The notes below the pieces were generated by a model, which saw nothing but the letters and a program-made list of their open reading frames with translations, was not told the DNA's origin and did not search any database. 13,505 nt of DNA, taken from assembly GCA_014382645.1 (NCBI GenBank), contig JACNJI010000296.1, positions 1-13,505 of the forward strand, given 5' to 3'. The position numbers and the translations under genes were made by a program. The DNA is from Verrucomicrobiota bacterium (lineage in GTDB: Bacteria; Verrucomicrobiota; Verrucomicrobiia; Opitutales; Seribacteraceae). Below, one piece after another: positions 7,683-13,505 of the stretch. Numbering within the stretch: position 1 is the first letter of the stretch; every line of letters begins with the position of its first letter.

Positions 7683-7712
7683 ACTATACGCCAACCTTCT
7701 TTGAGGGCGTAA
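7683..7712 (-). promoter_or_regulatory. Candidate promoter of the TPR gene
   Basis: On the minus strand TATAGT (7683-7688) is a good -10 box. TTACGC (7707-7712), 18 bases upstream, is a poor -35. The position, about 50 bases before the ATG at 7633, suits a promoter and supports that start over the longer frame, whose first codons would lie upstream of the -10. Confidence 0.35.
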
Positions 7713-7785
7713 TTGTCTTGTCCCGACGACAGGTGGGGTTCATGTTGAACTTTCATCTTCATCCCTCGCCACACCACTCCAACCG

Positions 7786-8502
7786 ATGCTATTCGACGAA
7801 CCTGAATTTCAAGCCCTTCTCCTCCTGCACGGTAGAGACCGCAGAAAAATCGGGACCGAGCAGGAGCTTAGGGATTTGCCAAAAGTCCGCGAGATGGTAA
7901 AAAATAAAATTGAGATCGAAAAGGAAACCATAGCATCCGCTCAAATTGAACTCCGCGAATTCGAAACCAAGGCAAATACCTTTGCGAACCTAATCGCATC
8001 TATCGAAACCAAGATTTCGCAGCAAAAAACCAAGCAACTGAAGGTTAAGCGACAAGAAGAATACCAAGCCCTCGAAAATGAAATCAAAGGGCTTCAAGAG
8101 CAAATGAACGCCGACGAGGACGAGCAACTGGAAACCCTCATGAAGGAGGATGACGCACGTGCTACGTTGTTGATCGCCGAGGGCAAACACACCGACCGAG
8201 TTCACTCTTTAGAAACGGAACTGGAGGAACTCAATGATCGAGAAAAAGTTCTTCAAGAAGAAATCATTGAGCTCGAAAAGCAGATTAAGACGTCTGGTGA
8301 AGAAATGGAGCCCTCGTTCCTTCGTGAGTACGAACGCGTGAAAAAGGTGGTTCGGCGTCCTCCCTACGTCGTTCCCGTAGAGGATCAAAAATGCACGGGT
8401 TGCAACCTCCGGGTATCGAACGACATCGTCTCTTCCATTCTAGTAGAAGAAAAACTCACCATTTGCGACCAATGTGGTCGCATCGTCTACATCGCAAGAT
8501 GA
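7786..8502 (+). CDS. Coiled-coil protein with C-terminal C4 zinc ribbon (COG1579/DUF164 type)
   Basis: This 238-residue protein has the layout of the COG1579 family: a long helical hairpin (about residues 30-170, rich in Glu, Lys and Gln), then a short zinc ribbon. Four cysteines form two CxxC knuckles, Cys203-Cys206 (CTGC) and Cys227-Cys230 (CDQC), which should bind one zinc ion. The motif KRQEEYQALENEI (88-100) and the RRPPYVVPVED linker before the ribbon are typical. The family is widespread but its biochemical role is unclear; nucleic-acid binding has been suggested because of the ribbon. The start at 7786 gives the usual N-terminus, although no ribosome binding site is seen. RNase P RNA begins only eight bases after the stop codon. 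Confidence 0.88.
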   Translation: MLFDEPEFQALLLLHGRDRRKIGTEQELRDLPKVREMVKNKIEIEKETIASAQIELREFETKANTFANLIASIETKISQQKTKQLKVKRQEEYQALENEIKGLQEQMNADEDEQLETLMKEDDARATLLIAEGKHTDRVHSLETELEELNDREKVLQEEIIELEKQIKTSGEEMEPSFLREYERVKKVVRRPPYVVPVEDQKCTGCNLRVSNDIVSSILVEEKLTICDQCGRIVYIAR

Positions 8503-8510
8503 ATTACATT

Positions 8511-8898
8511 TTCCGGGAAGCGGTCATTCGCTCCGGGGTCTTCGGACTCCGGAGAGGAAAGTCCGGACATCACAGGGTAGGATTCCTCGCGAAAGCGGGG
8601 GGAACTCGTCTCAAAGCGAGATCACGGCTAGTGCCACAGAAAACATACCGCCTCCGAAAGGAGGCAAGGGTGAAAAGGTGGGGTAAGAGCCCACCGCCGC
8701 AAGGGCAACCGAGCGGGCAAGGTAAACCCAATCCGATGCAAGACGAAATAGGGAACTGGGCGACCCGTCCATCAGTTCCGGGTACGTCGCACTCCGCTTC
8801 GGCGGGGACCGAGGTTTCCTCGGTAGATGAATGAATGACTGCAGCGATTTTCGTTCGAAAAGCCGCCGCAACAGAATCCGGCTTACAGCTTCCCGGAA
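8511..8898 (+). ncRNA. rnpB: RNase P RNA, bacterial type A
   Basis: This is the catalytic RNA of ribonuclease P, which trims the 5' leader from tRNA precursors. The ends are set by helix P1: TTCCGGGAAGC (8511-8521) pairs perfectly with GCTTCCCGGAA (8888-8898), giving 388 bases. P3 is a 10-bp stem with a TTCG loop (8531-8554). Conserved blocks follow: GAGGAAAGTCCGGAC (8552-8566), ACAGAAAACATACCGCC near 8637, GGTAAGAGCCCACCG near 8681, GGTAAACCC and GACGAAATAGG near 8721-8752, and ACAGAATCCGG near 8871-8881, which closes P4. The TAGATGAATGACTG block near 8824 carries an extra GAAT. It may be transcribed with the upstream zinc-ribbon gene or from a promoter inside it. Confidence 0.97.
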
Positions 8899-8922
8899 TC
8901 CATTTGTAAGTCAGCTTTACCG

Positions 8923-8953
8923 TTGACTAAGAAGGAACAATAGCCAATTTTAT
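8923..8953 (+). promoter_or_regulatory. Candidate promoter of the bS20 gene
   Basis: TTGACT (8923-8928) matches five of six bases of a -35 box. TTTTAT (8948-8953) is a four-of-six -10 with a 19-base spacer. Transcription would begin within a few bases of the ATG at 8962, so the message would be almost leaderless; no Shine-Dalgarno sequence stands at the right distance. Confidence 0.35.
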
Positions 8954-8961
8954 CTCCGCTT

Positions 8962-9282
8962 ATGGCAAATACTAAGTCAGCATTAAAGAACGCCCGCAAA
9001 AACACCACTCGTTACGAGCGCAACCGTGCGGTAAAAAGCAAGCTCAAGACTTTGGAAAAAAAGTTTCAATCATCCTTGGAATCCAAAGATGGCGATCAGG
9101 CTCGAGAAAGTGCCAGGATGTTTATTTCCGCCTTGGACAAAGCGGCCAAGACCTCGTTGGTGCATCGCAACAAGGTGGCTCGCAAGAAAGCCTCGTTGAC
9201 CAAGGCAATTGGCGGTATGAAATCGAGCAAAGAAACCCCAAAGCCTGCCGCCAAAGAAGAATCATCAGAGGAAAGCGAATAA
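8962..9282 (+). CDS. rpsT: Small-subunit ribosomal protein bS20
   Basis: This 106-residue protein is bS20, a primary binder of 16S rRNA in the 30S body. The N-terminus MANTKSALKNARKNTTRYERN and the helical core (KSKLKTLEKKF, then SALDKAAKTSLVHRNKVARKKASL) match the family along its whole length. The usual length is 85-95 residues; the excess is a Lys/Pro/Glu/Ser-rich acidic tail from about residue 88 (KSSKETPKPAAKEESSEESE), likely disordered. The ATG directly begins the conserved MANxKSA motif, so the start is secure even without a ribosome binding site. It follows rnpB by 63 bases. Confidence 0.97.
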   Translation: MANTKSALKNARKNTTRYERNRAVKSKLKTLEKKFQSSLESKDGDQARESARMFISALDKAAKTSLVHRNKVARKKASLTKAIGGMKSSKETPKPAAKEESSEESE

Positions 9283-9349
9283 GCTTTCTGGCTATTTCAG
9301 GTTCCAGCTAATAACCGAGCACGCCAAAACCGTGCGACTGCATTATTTT

Positions 9350-9364
9350 CCCGCCCAAGGCGGG
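9350..9364. other. GC-rich hairpin between bS20 and dUTPase genes
   Basis: CCCGCC-CAA-GGCGGG forms a perfect six-base-pair stem with a three-base loop, between two convergent genes. The T-rich run lies before the stem on the plus strand (ATTATTTT), so neither strand has a T run after the hairpin and it is not a canonical terminator. It may still end or protect one of the two messages. Confidence 0.45.
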
Positions 9365-9444
9365 ATGTAAGACCGGCATTCGAAAGAAGTCCATTCCTCG
9401 GGAAAGTCATTCCGCATGGGATGCAACAGAGATGCGTGAACTTG

Positions 9445-9816
9445 CTAGATATGGCGCGAATCAGATTCGTCCTTCTCGGAATATCCGCTGTCTTGACGCT
9501 GATGATTGACTTTGTTCTTTTTCAAGTACGCATCATAGACATCGTCAGCCGACATGCCCAAGACCTGAGCAAGTGAAATGAGGAAATGGAATAAGTCGAC
9601 GACTTCCACTCGAGCATTCTGCTTGTCGAACTTTTGATACTTTGCCCACCACTTCCATGGCACCGAGTCAGTAAGTTCGGCTAGCTCCTGCTGCATCGCT
9701 CGTACGTAATTCAGGATCCATTTACGTTGTTCTTCCTCATCCAATCCTTGAGTAACAACACCAATACGGCTATTCAGTTCATCCTGAAGCGAGAAAATTT
9801 CTTCCAGTTTATCCAT
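9445..9816 (-). CDS. Probable dUTP diphosphatase, all-alpha dimeric type
   Basis: The 123-residue protein resembles the all-alpha NTP pyrophosphatases, and within them the dimeric dUTPases, which hydrolyse dUTP to dUMP and keep uracil out of DNA. Metal-binding acidic pairs are visible: Glu44/Glu47 in QELAELTD (43-50) and Glu71/Asp74 in EVVDLFHFLISLA (71-83). The VPWKWW segment (52-57) and the late KKNKVNHQRQDSGY (99-112) are the other strong family features. The start is ATG at 9816; the frame stays open to a TTG at 9900, but those residues do not look like the family. It is convergent with bS20 and divergent from the Arg/Gly/Asp-rich gene. A MazG-like activity on another nucleotide cannot be excluded. 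Confidence 0.82.
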   Translation of the reverse strand: MDKLEEIFSLQDELNSRIGVVTQGLDEEEQRKWILNYVRAMQQELAELTDSVPWKWWAKYQKFDKQNARVEVVDLFHFLISLAQVLGMSADDVYDAYLKKNKVNHQRQDSGYSEKDESDSRHI

Positions 9817-9968
9817 GATCGATGAAACGTAGAGGCAGATGGGTTCTTGGCAAGCGGTTTTTGCAACTAGATTAGATCTTGGAATGGAAGAGAGCTTCAA
9901 GCAAAGCCAACTAAAAAGCTAAAGATCCCGAACATGAGATAGAAGTTAAGCGAGGAAGCCGATTTTGA

Positions 9969-9997
9969 TTGTGCCTTTCCGTTGCTCGGGCTAAATA
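9969..9997 (+). promoter_or_regulatory. Candidate promoter of the Arg/Gly/Asp-rich protein gene
   Basis: TTGTGC (9969-9974) and TAAATA (9992-9997) are spaced by 17 bases. Transcription would start near 10004, only a few bases before the ATG at 10008. There is no Shine-Dalgarno sequence, which fits a near-leaderless message. Confidence 0.35.
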
Positions 9998-10007
9998 ATC
10001 TAGACCC

Positions 10008-10832
10008 ATGGAAAATACAAACGAAGGTTCTAAAGACACCATCGAACAAGAAACTGCCACCACCAACGAAAACAAAATGACCGAGAATTCTCAAGAATCA
10101 GGCATCGTTGAAAACGATGCCGAGCAAGCCGTGACAGACAAAGCTGCGTCGGTAACCAAATCCCGTATCCGCTCACGTTGGTATCGCGCCAATGAGCGAC
10201 CACTTGAAAGCCAGTCCACCCCCGTGGCCGACCCAACAGGGGAAATCACGCTCACCAAGGGCGTTGTACTAAAAGACGATCTGTCCAACGCCACACCCCC
10301 TAAAGGCGGTGCTGGAAGAGAAGACCGAGGGAGCGAGGGCGATAGGCCAAGAGGCCGTGATGGAGACCGTCGTGGTGGACGCGATGGAGACCGTCGTGGT
10401 GGACGCGATGGAGACCGTCGCGGTGGACGAAGCGGAGACCGGAGCGGTGGACGGAGCGGAGACCGGAGCGGAGACCGTCGTGGTGGGGGACGAGAACGCG
10501 ATGAGGATCGCAATCGCAGCCCCAAACGGGAGGACGGAAGTGCCAGAGAAGGCCAGAATGAGCGAAACAGACCGGGAAGAGATGAACAAGAAAAGCCCAA
10601 CGGGGAGAGGGAAAGATCTCGCAGTCGATCGGGAAACAGAAACCGCAACAGTTCGGACAAAGATAGCCAAAAACGCGATGGTGCCCAACGTTCCAGCAAG
10701 CATCGCAGTGAAAGACAGCATTCCAAACCCAACGACAACACCTCTCCCACTCACAAGAAAACCGATGCGCCCACCAATAAAAAGCCGGGTGGCGTTGGTA
10801 AGTTCTTGGCGGGTCTCTTCGGAAGCAAATAG
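10008..10832 (+). CDS. Repetitive Arg/Gly/Asp-rich, probably disordered protein
   Basis: I do not recognise a named family for this 274-residue protein. Residues 1-45 are acidic and Asn/Thr/Glu-rich. Residues 50-90 include a more ordered-looking stretch, TKSRIRSRWYRANERPLE (50-67). Residues 102-245 are very rich in Arg, Gly, Asp and Ser, with five eight-residue repeats at 116-155 (three GRDGDRRG, two GRSGDRSG) and an RSRSRSG run near 203. The end, GGVGKFLAGLFGSK (261-274), is a short amphipathic, hydrophobic tail. Such RGG/RS-like sequence often binds RNA and is unstructured, but that is inference. No signal peptide is seen. MurA follows after 36 bases, so the two may share a transcript. Two other frames are also open over the repeat because of base composition; this frame has the best start and a complete, non-repetitive N- and C-terminus. 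Confidence 0.68.
   Translation: MENTNEGSKDTIEQETATTNENKMTENSQESGIVENDAEQAVTDKAASVTKSRIRSRWYRANERPLESQSTPVADPTGEITLTKGVVLKDDLSNATPPKGGAGREDRGSEGDRPRGRDGDRRGGRDGDRRGGRDGDRRGGRSGDRSGGRSGDRSGDRRGGGRERDEDRNRSPKREDGSAREGQNERNRPGRDEQEKPNGERERSRSRSGNRNRNSSDKDSQKRDGAQRSSKHRSERQHSKPNDNTSPTHKKTDAPTNKKPGGVGKFLAGLFGSK
10353..10472 (+). repeat. 24-base tandem repeat, five units, inside coding sequence
   Basis: Five in-frame 24-base units encode residues 116-155 of the Arg/Gly/Asp-rich protein. Units 1-3 differ at only a few bases and encode GRDGDRRG. Units 4-5 have drifted together and encode GRSGDRSG. A partial sixth copy (GACCGTCGTGGTGG) follows. The near identity of units 1-3 suggests recent duplication by slippage or recombination, so copy number may vary among strains. 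Confidence 0.85.
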
Positions 10833-10868
10833 GCTAGCAACCATCAATCCGGAAGGAGACGCGATCAA

Positions 10869-12176
10869 ATGGAAGTTTTCCGGGTTCGCGGTGGTACTCC
10901 CTTAAACGGTCGAACGACTGTCAGCGGATCTAAAAACGCCGCCCTTCCCATATTTGCAGCTACCTTGCTAAGCAAGGAGTCTTCCGTAATCGAAAACGTA
11001 CCAAATTTGAGCGACATTCGCTTCATGGCAGAAATCCTTAGGCACATTGGAGCCGAGGTAGAGCAACCTGAAGCTACGACTTGGAAAATCACCCCCGCCT
11101 CCATAGACCACCGAGCACCCTACGAATTGGTCCGCAAGATGAGGGCCTCGGTTTGCCTCTTGGGCCCATTGGTAGGGAGATTACGTAAAGCCGTCATACC
11201 TCTTCCAGGAGGATGCGTAATCGGCCAGCGACCAATCGACCTTCATTTAAAAGCCCTATCAAAGCTAGGGGCGCAGGCAACTATTCAAGAGGGTAATGTT
11301 TGTATCGATGCCACTGACCTGCGAGGCGGTTCCATATTCCTTGGCGGCAGGCAAGGCAGCACGGTGACGGGCACTGCAAATGCCCTTATGGCGGCCGTTC
11401 TTGCTCCCGGAAGCACACGTATCGAAAGTGCTGCCTGCGAACCCGAAATCCTCGACCTGTGTAGGATGCTTCAAGGTATGGGCGCGCGCATAGAAGGCAT
11501 CGGCTCGCATGTATTGTCAATCGAGGGAGTGGATAAGCTTTCCGGTTGCCGCCATAAAGTAATTCCCGACCGAATCGAAGCCGGCACTTACTGCATAGCA
11601 GCAGCAATTACCGATGGGGAAATACGCGTTGAAGGAGCCCGCAGTGAACACTTGGGCGCCTTCGCAGACAAAATGGATCAAGCCGGAGTGGAGCTAGATT
11701 CCGATGGGCCCGACTGCTTGGTAGCTCGACGCAAACCGGACGGTCTACGATCGCTTGAAATCATCACACTCCCCTACCCTGGCTTTCCGACCGATCTTCA
11801 AGCACAAGCATGCGCCCTTTCCTGCGTATCTCCCGGTTTGAGTATTTTGACAGAGCGCATATATCCGAATCGATTCATGCACGTACCGGAAATGCTTCGC
11901 ATGGGGGCCAACATATCTATCGAAGGTTCAAGTGCCATCGTGAGAGGAGGCACCCGACTGAGCGGAGCACCGGTAATGGCCTCCGACTTGCGAGCCAGCG
12001 CTGCGCTCATTCTTGCAGGACTTGCCGCCGAAGGTGACACTTGGGTGCAGAGGATTTACCATCTGGACCGCGGTTATGATCGTTTTGACGAAAAACTGCG
12101 TCTTCTCGGAGGAAAGGTTGAGCGATTGCCCGAATCGGAATTACCGAAATCCGCTCAACAGGAAACCGTGTATTAG
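10869..12176 (+). CDS. murA: UDP-N-acetylglucosamine 1-carboxyvinyltransferase MurA
   Basis: MurA transfers enolpyruvate from PEP to UDP-GlcNAc, the first committed step of peptidoglycan precursor synthesis, in the cytoplasm. The 435-residue length is normal. Key features: SGSKNAALP (19-27) with the Lys22-Asn23 pair, the mobile loop PLPGGCVIGQRPIDLH (111-126) with catalytic Cys116 (the fosfomycin target), TGTANALMAA (167-176), IEAGTY (236-241), FPTDLQAQ (306-313) with Asp308 as the likely base, and NRFMHVPEMLRMGA (334-347). GGAG (10855-10858) sits 10 bases before the ATG, one of the few strong ribosome binding sites here. RuvB begins two bases after the stop codon, so the two are surely co-transcribed. 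Cysteine at 116 predicts fosfomycin sensitivity at the target. Confidence 0.98.
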   Translation: MEVFRVRGGTPLNGRTTVSGSKNAALPIFAATLLSKESSVIENVPNLSDIRFMAEILRHIGAEVEQPEATTWKITPASIDHRAPYELVRKMRASVCLLGPLVGRLRKAVIPLPGGCVIGQRPIDLHLKALSKLGAQATIQEGNVCIDATDLRGGSIFLGGRQGSTVTGTANALMAAVLAPGSTRIESAACEPEILDLCRMLQGMGARIEGIGSHVLSIEGVDKLSGCRHKVIPDRIEAGTYCIAAAITDGEIRVEGARSEHLGAFADKMDQAGVELDSDGPDCLVARRKPDGLRSLEIITLPYPGFPTDLQAQACALSCVSPGLSILTERIYPNRFMHVPEMLRMGANISIEGSSAIVRGGTRLSGAPVMASDLRASAALILAGLAAEGDTWVQRIYHLDRGYDRFDEKLRLLGGKVERLPESELPKSAQQETVY

Positions 12177-12178
12177 TT

Positions 12179-13222
12179 ATGGATGTCCCTCCAGCAACCG
12201 GAACCGACTTCCTGAGCGAGTCCTTGGAACGAAAGGATGATGTGGATGCCGCTCTTCGACCACCGTCCTTCGAGGATTTCACCGGCCAAGCAAAAACCAT
12301 CGAGCGATTGAAGGTGATAGTCGGAGCGGCTTCCGATCGTGGAGATCCGCTTAAGCACGTGCTGCTGTGCGGCCCACCGGGTTTGGGTAAAACCACGCTT
12401 GCCTACATAATCGCGAAGGAACTCAACCGTGAGATACGCATCACCTCCGGACCAGTCATCGACAAGCCGGGTGATCTCGCGGGGTTACTGACTAATCTTC
12501 AAGAAGGAGATGTTCTCTTCATCGACGAAATTCACCGTTTGCCAAAGACCGTCGAAGAATACCTCTATTCGGCAATGGAGGATTTTCGAATCGACATCAT
12601 GATCGACCAAGGGCCGAATGCCCGCAGCGTTCGCTTGGAGATCCCTCGTTTCACGCTCATCGGCGCCACTACAAGAGTGGGTTTGCTGACGGCTCCTATG
12701 CGAAGTCGCTTCACTTTGCAGACACGTCTTGATTACTATGACCGGGCTGACATGACCCAGATCGTCAAACGCAGTTGCAGCCTGCTGGAGACCCCTTTCG
12801 ACCAAGAAGGGGCCGAGGAAATTGCGGGGCGAGCCCGCGGCACCCCTAGGATCGCCAACAACCTCATTCATTTCGCTCGGGATTTTGCCGAGCAACGAGC
12901 GGAAGGAAAGATCACGAGCGAGGTGGCGGCTCAAGCACTAGAGCTTCTCGAAATCGACAACAACGGCTTGGACGAAATGGATAAGCGAATCCTGCGTTTG
13001 ATGGCCAACAACTATCGTGGCGGGCCGGTTGGTCTAGGAACCGTGGCCGTAGCCGTCAACGAAGAGGAGCATACTCTAGAAGAAGTCCATGAGCCATTTT
13101 TGATTCAAGAGGGCTATATTCAACGTACATCTCAAGGCCGGGTACTCACTTCAAAAGGATGGCAAGTCATTGGCTTGCCGCCGGGTGGAGAGGCACAAGA
13201 CGGTCAGCTAAATCTCATCTAA
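12179..13222 (+). CDS. ruvB: Holliday junction branch migration ATPase RuvB
   Basis: RuvB is the hexameric AAA+ motor that, with RuvA, drives branch migration of Holliday junctions before RuvC cuts them. At 347 residues it has the normal length. Motifs: LRPPSFEDFTGQ (26-37), Walker A GPPGLGKTT (65-73), Walker B FIDEIHRL (114-121), sensor-1 region LIGATTRVGLL (160-170), arginine-finger region APMRSRF (172-178), sensor-2 region GTPRIAN (221-227), and the C-terminal winged helix with NYRGGPVGLGTVA (278-290) and EPFLIQEGYIQRTSQGRV (305-322). After sensor 2 the sequence reads NLIHFARDFA where NRLLRRVRDFA is more common, a mild divergence. Neither ruvA nor ruvC is adjacent. The 3' end overlaps the opposing Nudix gene by eight bases. 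Confidence 0.98.
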   Translation: MDVPPATGTDFLSESLERKDDVDAALRPPSFEDFTGQAKTIERLKVIVGAASDRGDPLKHVLLCGPPGLGKTTLAYIIAKELNREIRITSGPVIDKPGDLAGLLTNLQEGDVLFIDEIHRLPKTVEEYLYSAMEDFRIDIMIDQGPNARSVRLEIPRFTLIGATTRVGLLTAPMRSRFTLQTRLDYYDRADMTQIVKRSCSLLETPFDQEGAEEIAGRARGTPRIANNLIHFARDFAEQRAEGKITSEVAAQALELLEIDNNGLDEMDKRILRLMANNYRGGPVGLGTVAVAVNEEEHTLEEVHEPFLIQEGYIQRTSQGRVLTSKGWQVIGLPPGGEAQDGQLNLI

Positions 13223-13505
13223 GAGGCTTGCTGAGGCGAGCCATCCTGTAAAGATGGAGGAAAGAGAGGGAAAACTCGTCGGCACCAGAAGCAATCCACT
13301 GGTCCAACTCATTGAGAGCCAGACTCCGCAACTCAGTAATTTCACTGGGTTCAAAGACATAAGGCCCGTCGTCCCGCAGGAAAAATAGTCTGCAAAATTC
13401 CCAACCCGTTTCCATGCACGGGCTAACGCTTAGAACTTGGGAGAGATTCTCGGAGCGTACTTCAAGGCCAAGCTCCTCCTCCAGTTCGCGGACAGCGGCG
13501 GGAAG
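13215..13505 (-). CDS. Nudix hydrolase, C-terminal part (5' end beyond window)
   Basis: The frame is open from the right edge to the TGA at 13215, giving 96 residues and no start inside the window. The first visible residues, AAVRELEEELGLEV, contain the second half of the Nudix box (REUxEExGU, read here as RELEEELGL), whose glutamates bind the metal used to hydrolyse nucleoside diphosphate-linked substrates. The preceding GX5E half lies outside. After it come VLSVSPCMETGWEFCRLFFL and EPSEITELRSLALNELDQWI, typical of the strands and the last helix of the fold. The Met codon at 13415 is internal, not a start. The substrate cannot be told from this part. It is convergent with ruvB and overlaps it by eight bases. 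Confidence 0.86.
   Translation of the reverse strand, partial: LPAAVRELEEELGLEVRSENLSQVLSVSPCMETGWEFCRLFFLRDDGPYVFEPSEITELRSLALNELDQWIASGADEFSLSFLHLYRMARLSKPLR

Noticed and set aside
7634..7777. N-terminal extension of the TPR protein to 7777
   Set aside because: The added 48 residues have no TPR character and a promoter-like TATAGT lies within this stretch; the ATG at 7633 fits better.
8391..8871. Protein-coding frames on both strands across the RNase P RNA
   Set aside because: They cover conserved structured RNA, and their products show no recognisable protein features.
9817..9900. N-terminal extension of the dUTPase-like protein to a TTG at 9900
   Set aside because: The family begins near MDKLEEIF (ATG at 9816) and the extra residues look like untranslated leader.
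9897..10094. 65-codon minus-strand frame ending in a hydrophobic segment (FYLMFGIFSFLVGFA)
   Set aside because: It could be a small membrane protein, but it overlaps the start of the 10008 gene antisense and has no credible start codon or ribosome binding site near the hydrophobic part.
10353..10472. CRISPR-like array
   Set aside because: The repeats are directly adjacent 24-base coding units without spacers.

Overview
The window is ordinary chromosome from a member of the phylum Verrucomicrobiota, most likely class Opitutae. The best evidence is the 16S rRNA gene on the minus strand, truncated by the left edge. It carries an exact match to the Verrucomicrobia-type variant of the 338 region (587-604) instead of the usual bacterial sequence. 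There is no sign of a phage, integrated element, CRISPR array or tRNA. Many genes lack a Shine-Dalgarno sequence, while a few (bL31, murA, the SUMF1-like gene) have a clear one.

Layout, left to right. 1-941: 5' part of 16S rRNA (minus), with a leader holding a boxA-like element and stacked hairpins up to about 1145. 1173-2591: an exported or membrane-anchored SUMF1/FGE-fold protein (minus) that lacks the catalytic cysteines and ends in a Trp-rich repeat domain. 2682-3108: a minus-strand pair of cysteine-poor ribosomal proteins, bL36 (41 codons) then bL31 type B. 3231-4481 (plus): bS18, then the tRNA t6A enzyme TsaC/Sua5. 4584-6077: an exported protein that is nearly all coiled coil. 6186-7157: AccA (minus), convergent with the coiled-coil gene, with a small TPR protein upstream at 7295-7633. 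Divergent from the TPR gene: a COG1579-type coiled-coil/zinc-ribbon protein (7786-8502), RNase P RNA (8511-8898) and bS20 (8962-9282). 9445-9816: an all-alpha dimeric dUTPase-like protein (minus). 10008-13222 (plus): a repetitive Arg/Gly/Asp-rich protein, MurA and RuvB. The right edge cuts a convergent Nudix hydrolase (minus).

Most genes are housekeeping: translation (16S, bL36, bL31, bS18, bS20, TsaC, RNase P), fatty-acid and wall precursors (AccA, MurA), and nucleotide and DNA maintenance (dUTPase, RuvB, Nudix). The less understood parts are the SUMF1-like protein with its Trp-rich tail, the exported coiled-coil protein, the Arg/Gly/Asp repeat protein before murA, and the grouping of ribosomal proteins that lack zinc ligands. 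I see no convincing new multi-gene system. The best candidates for a second look are single genes and local RNA or regulatory structure.
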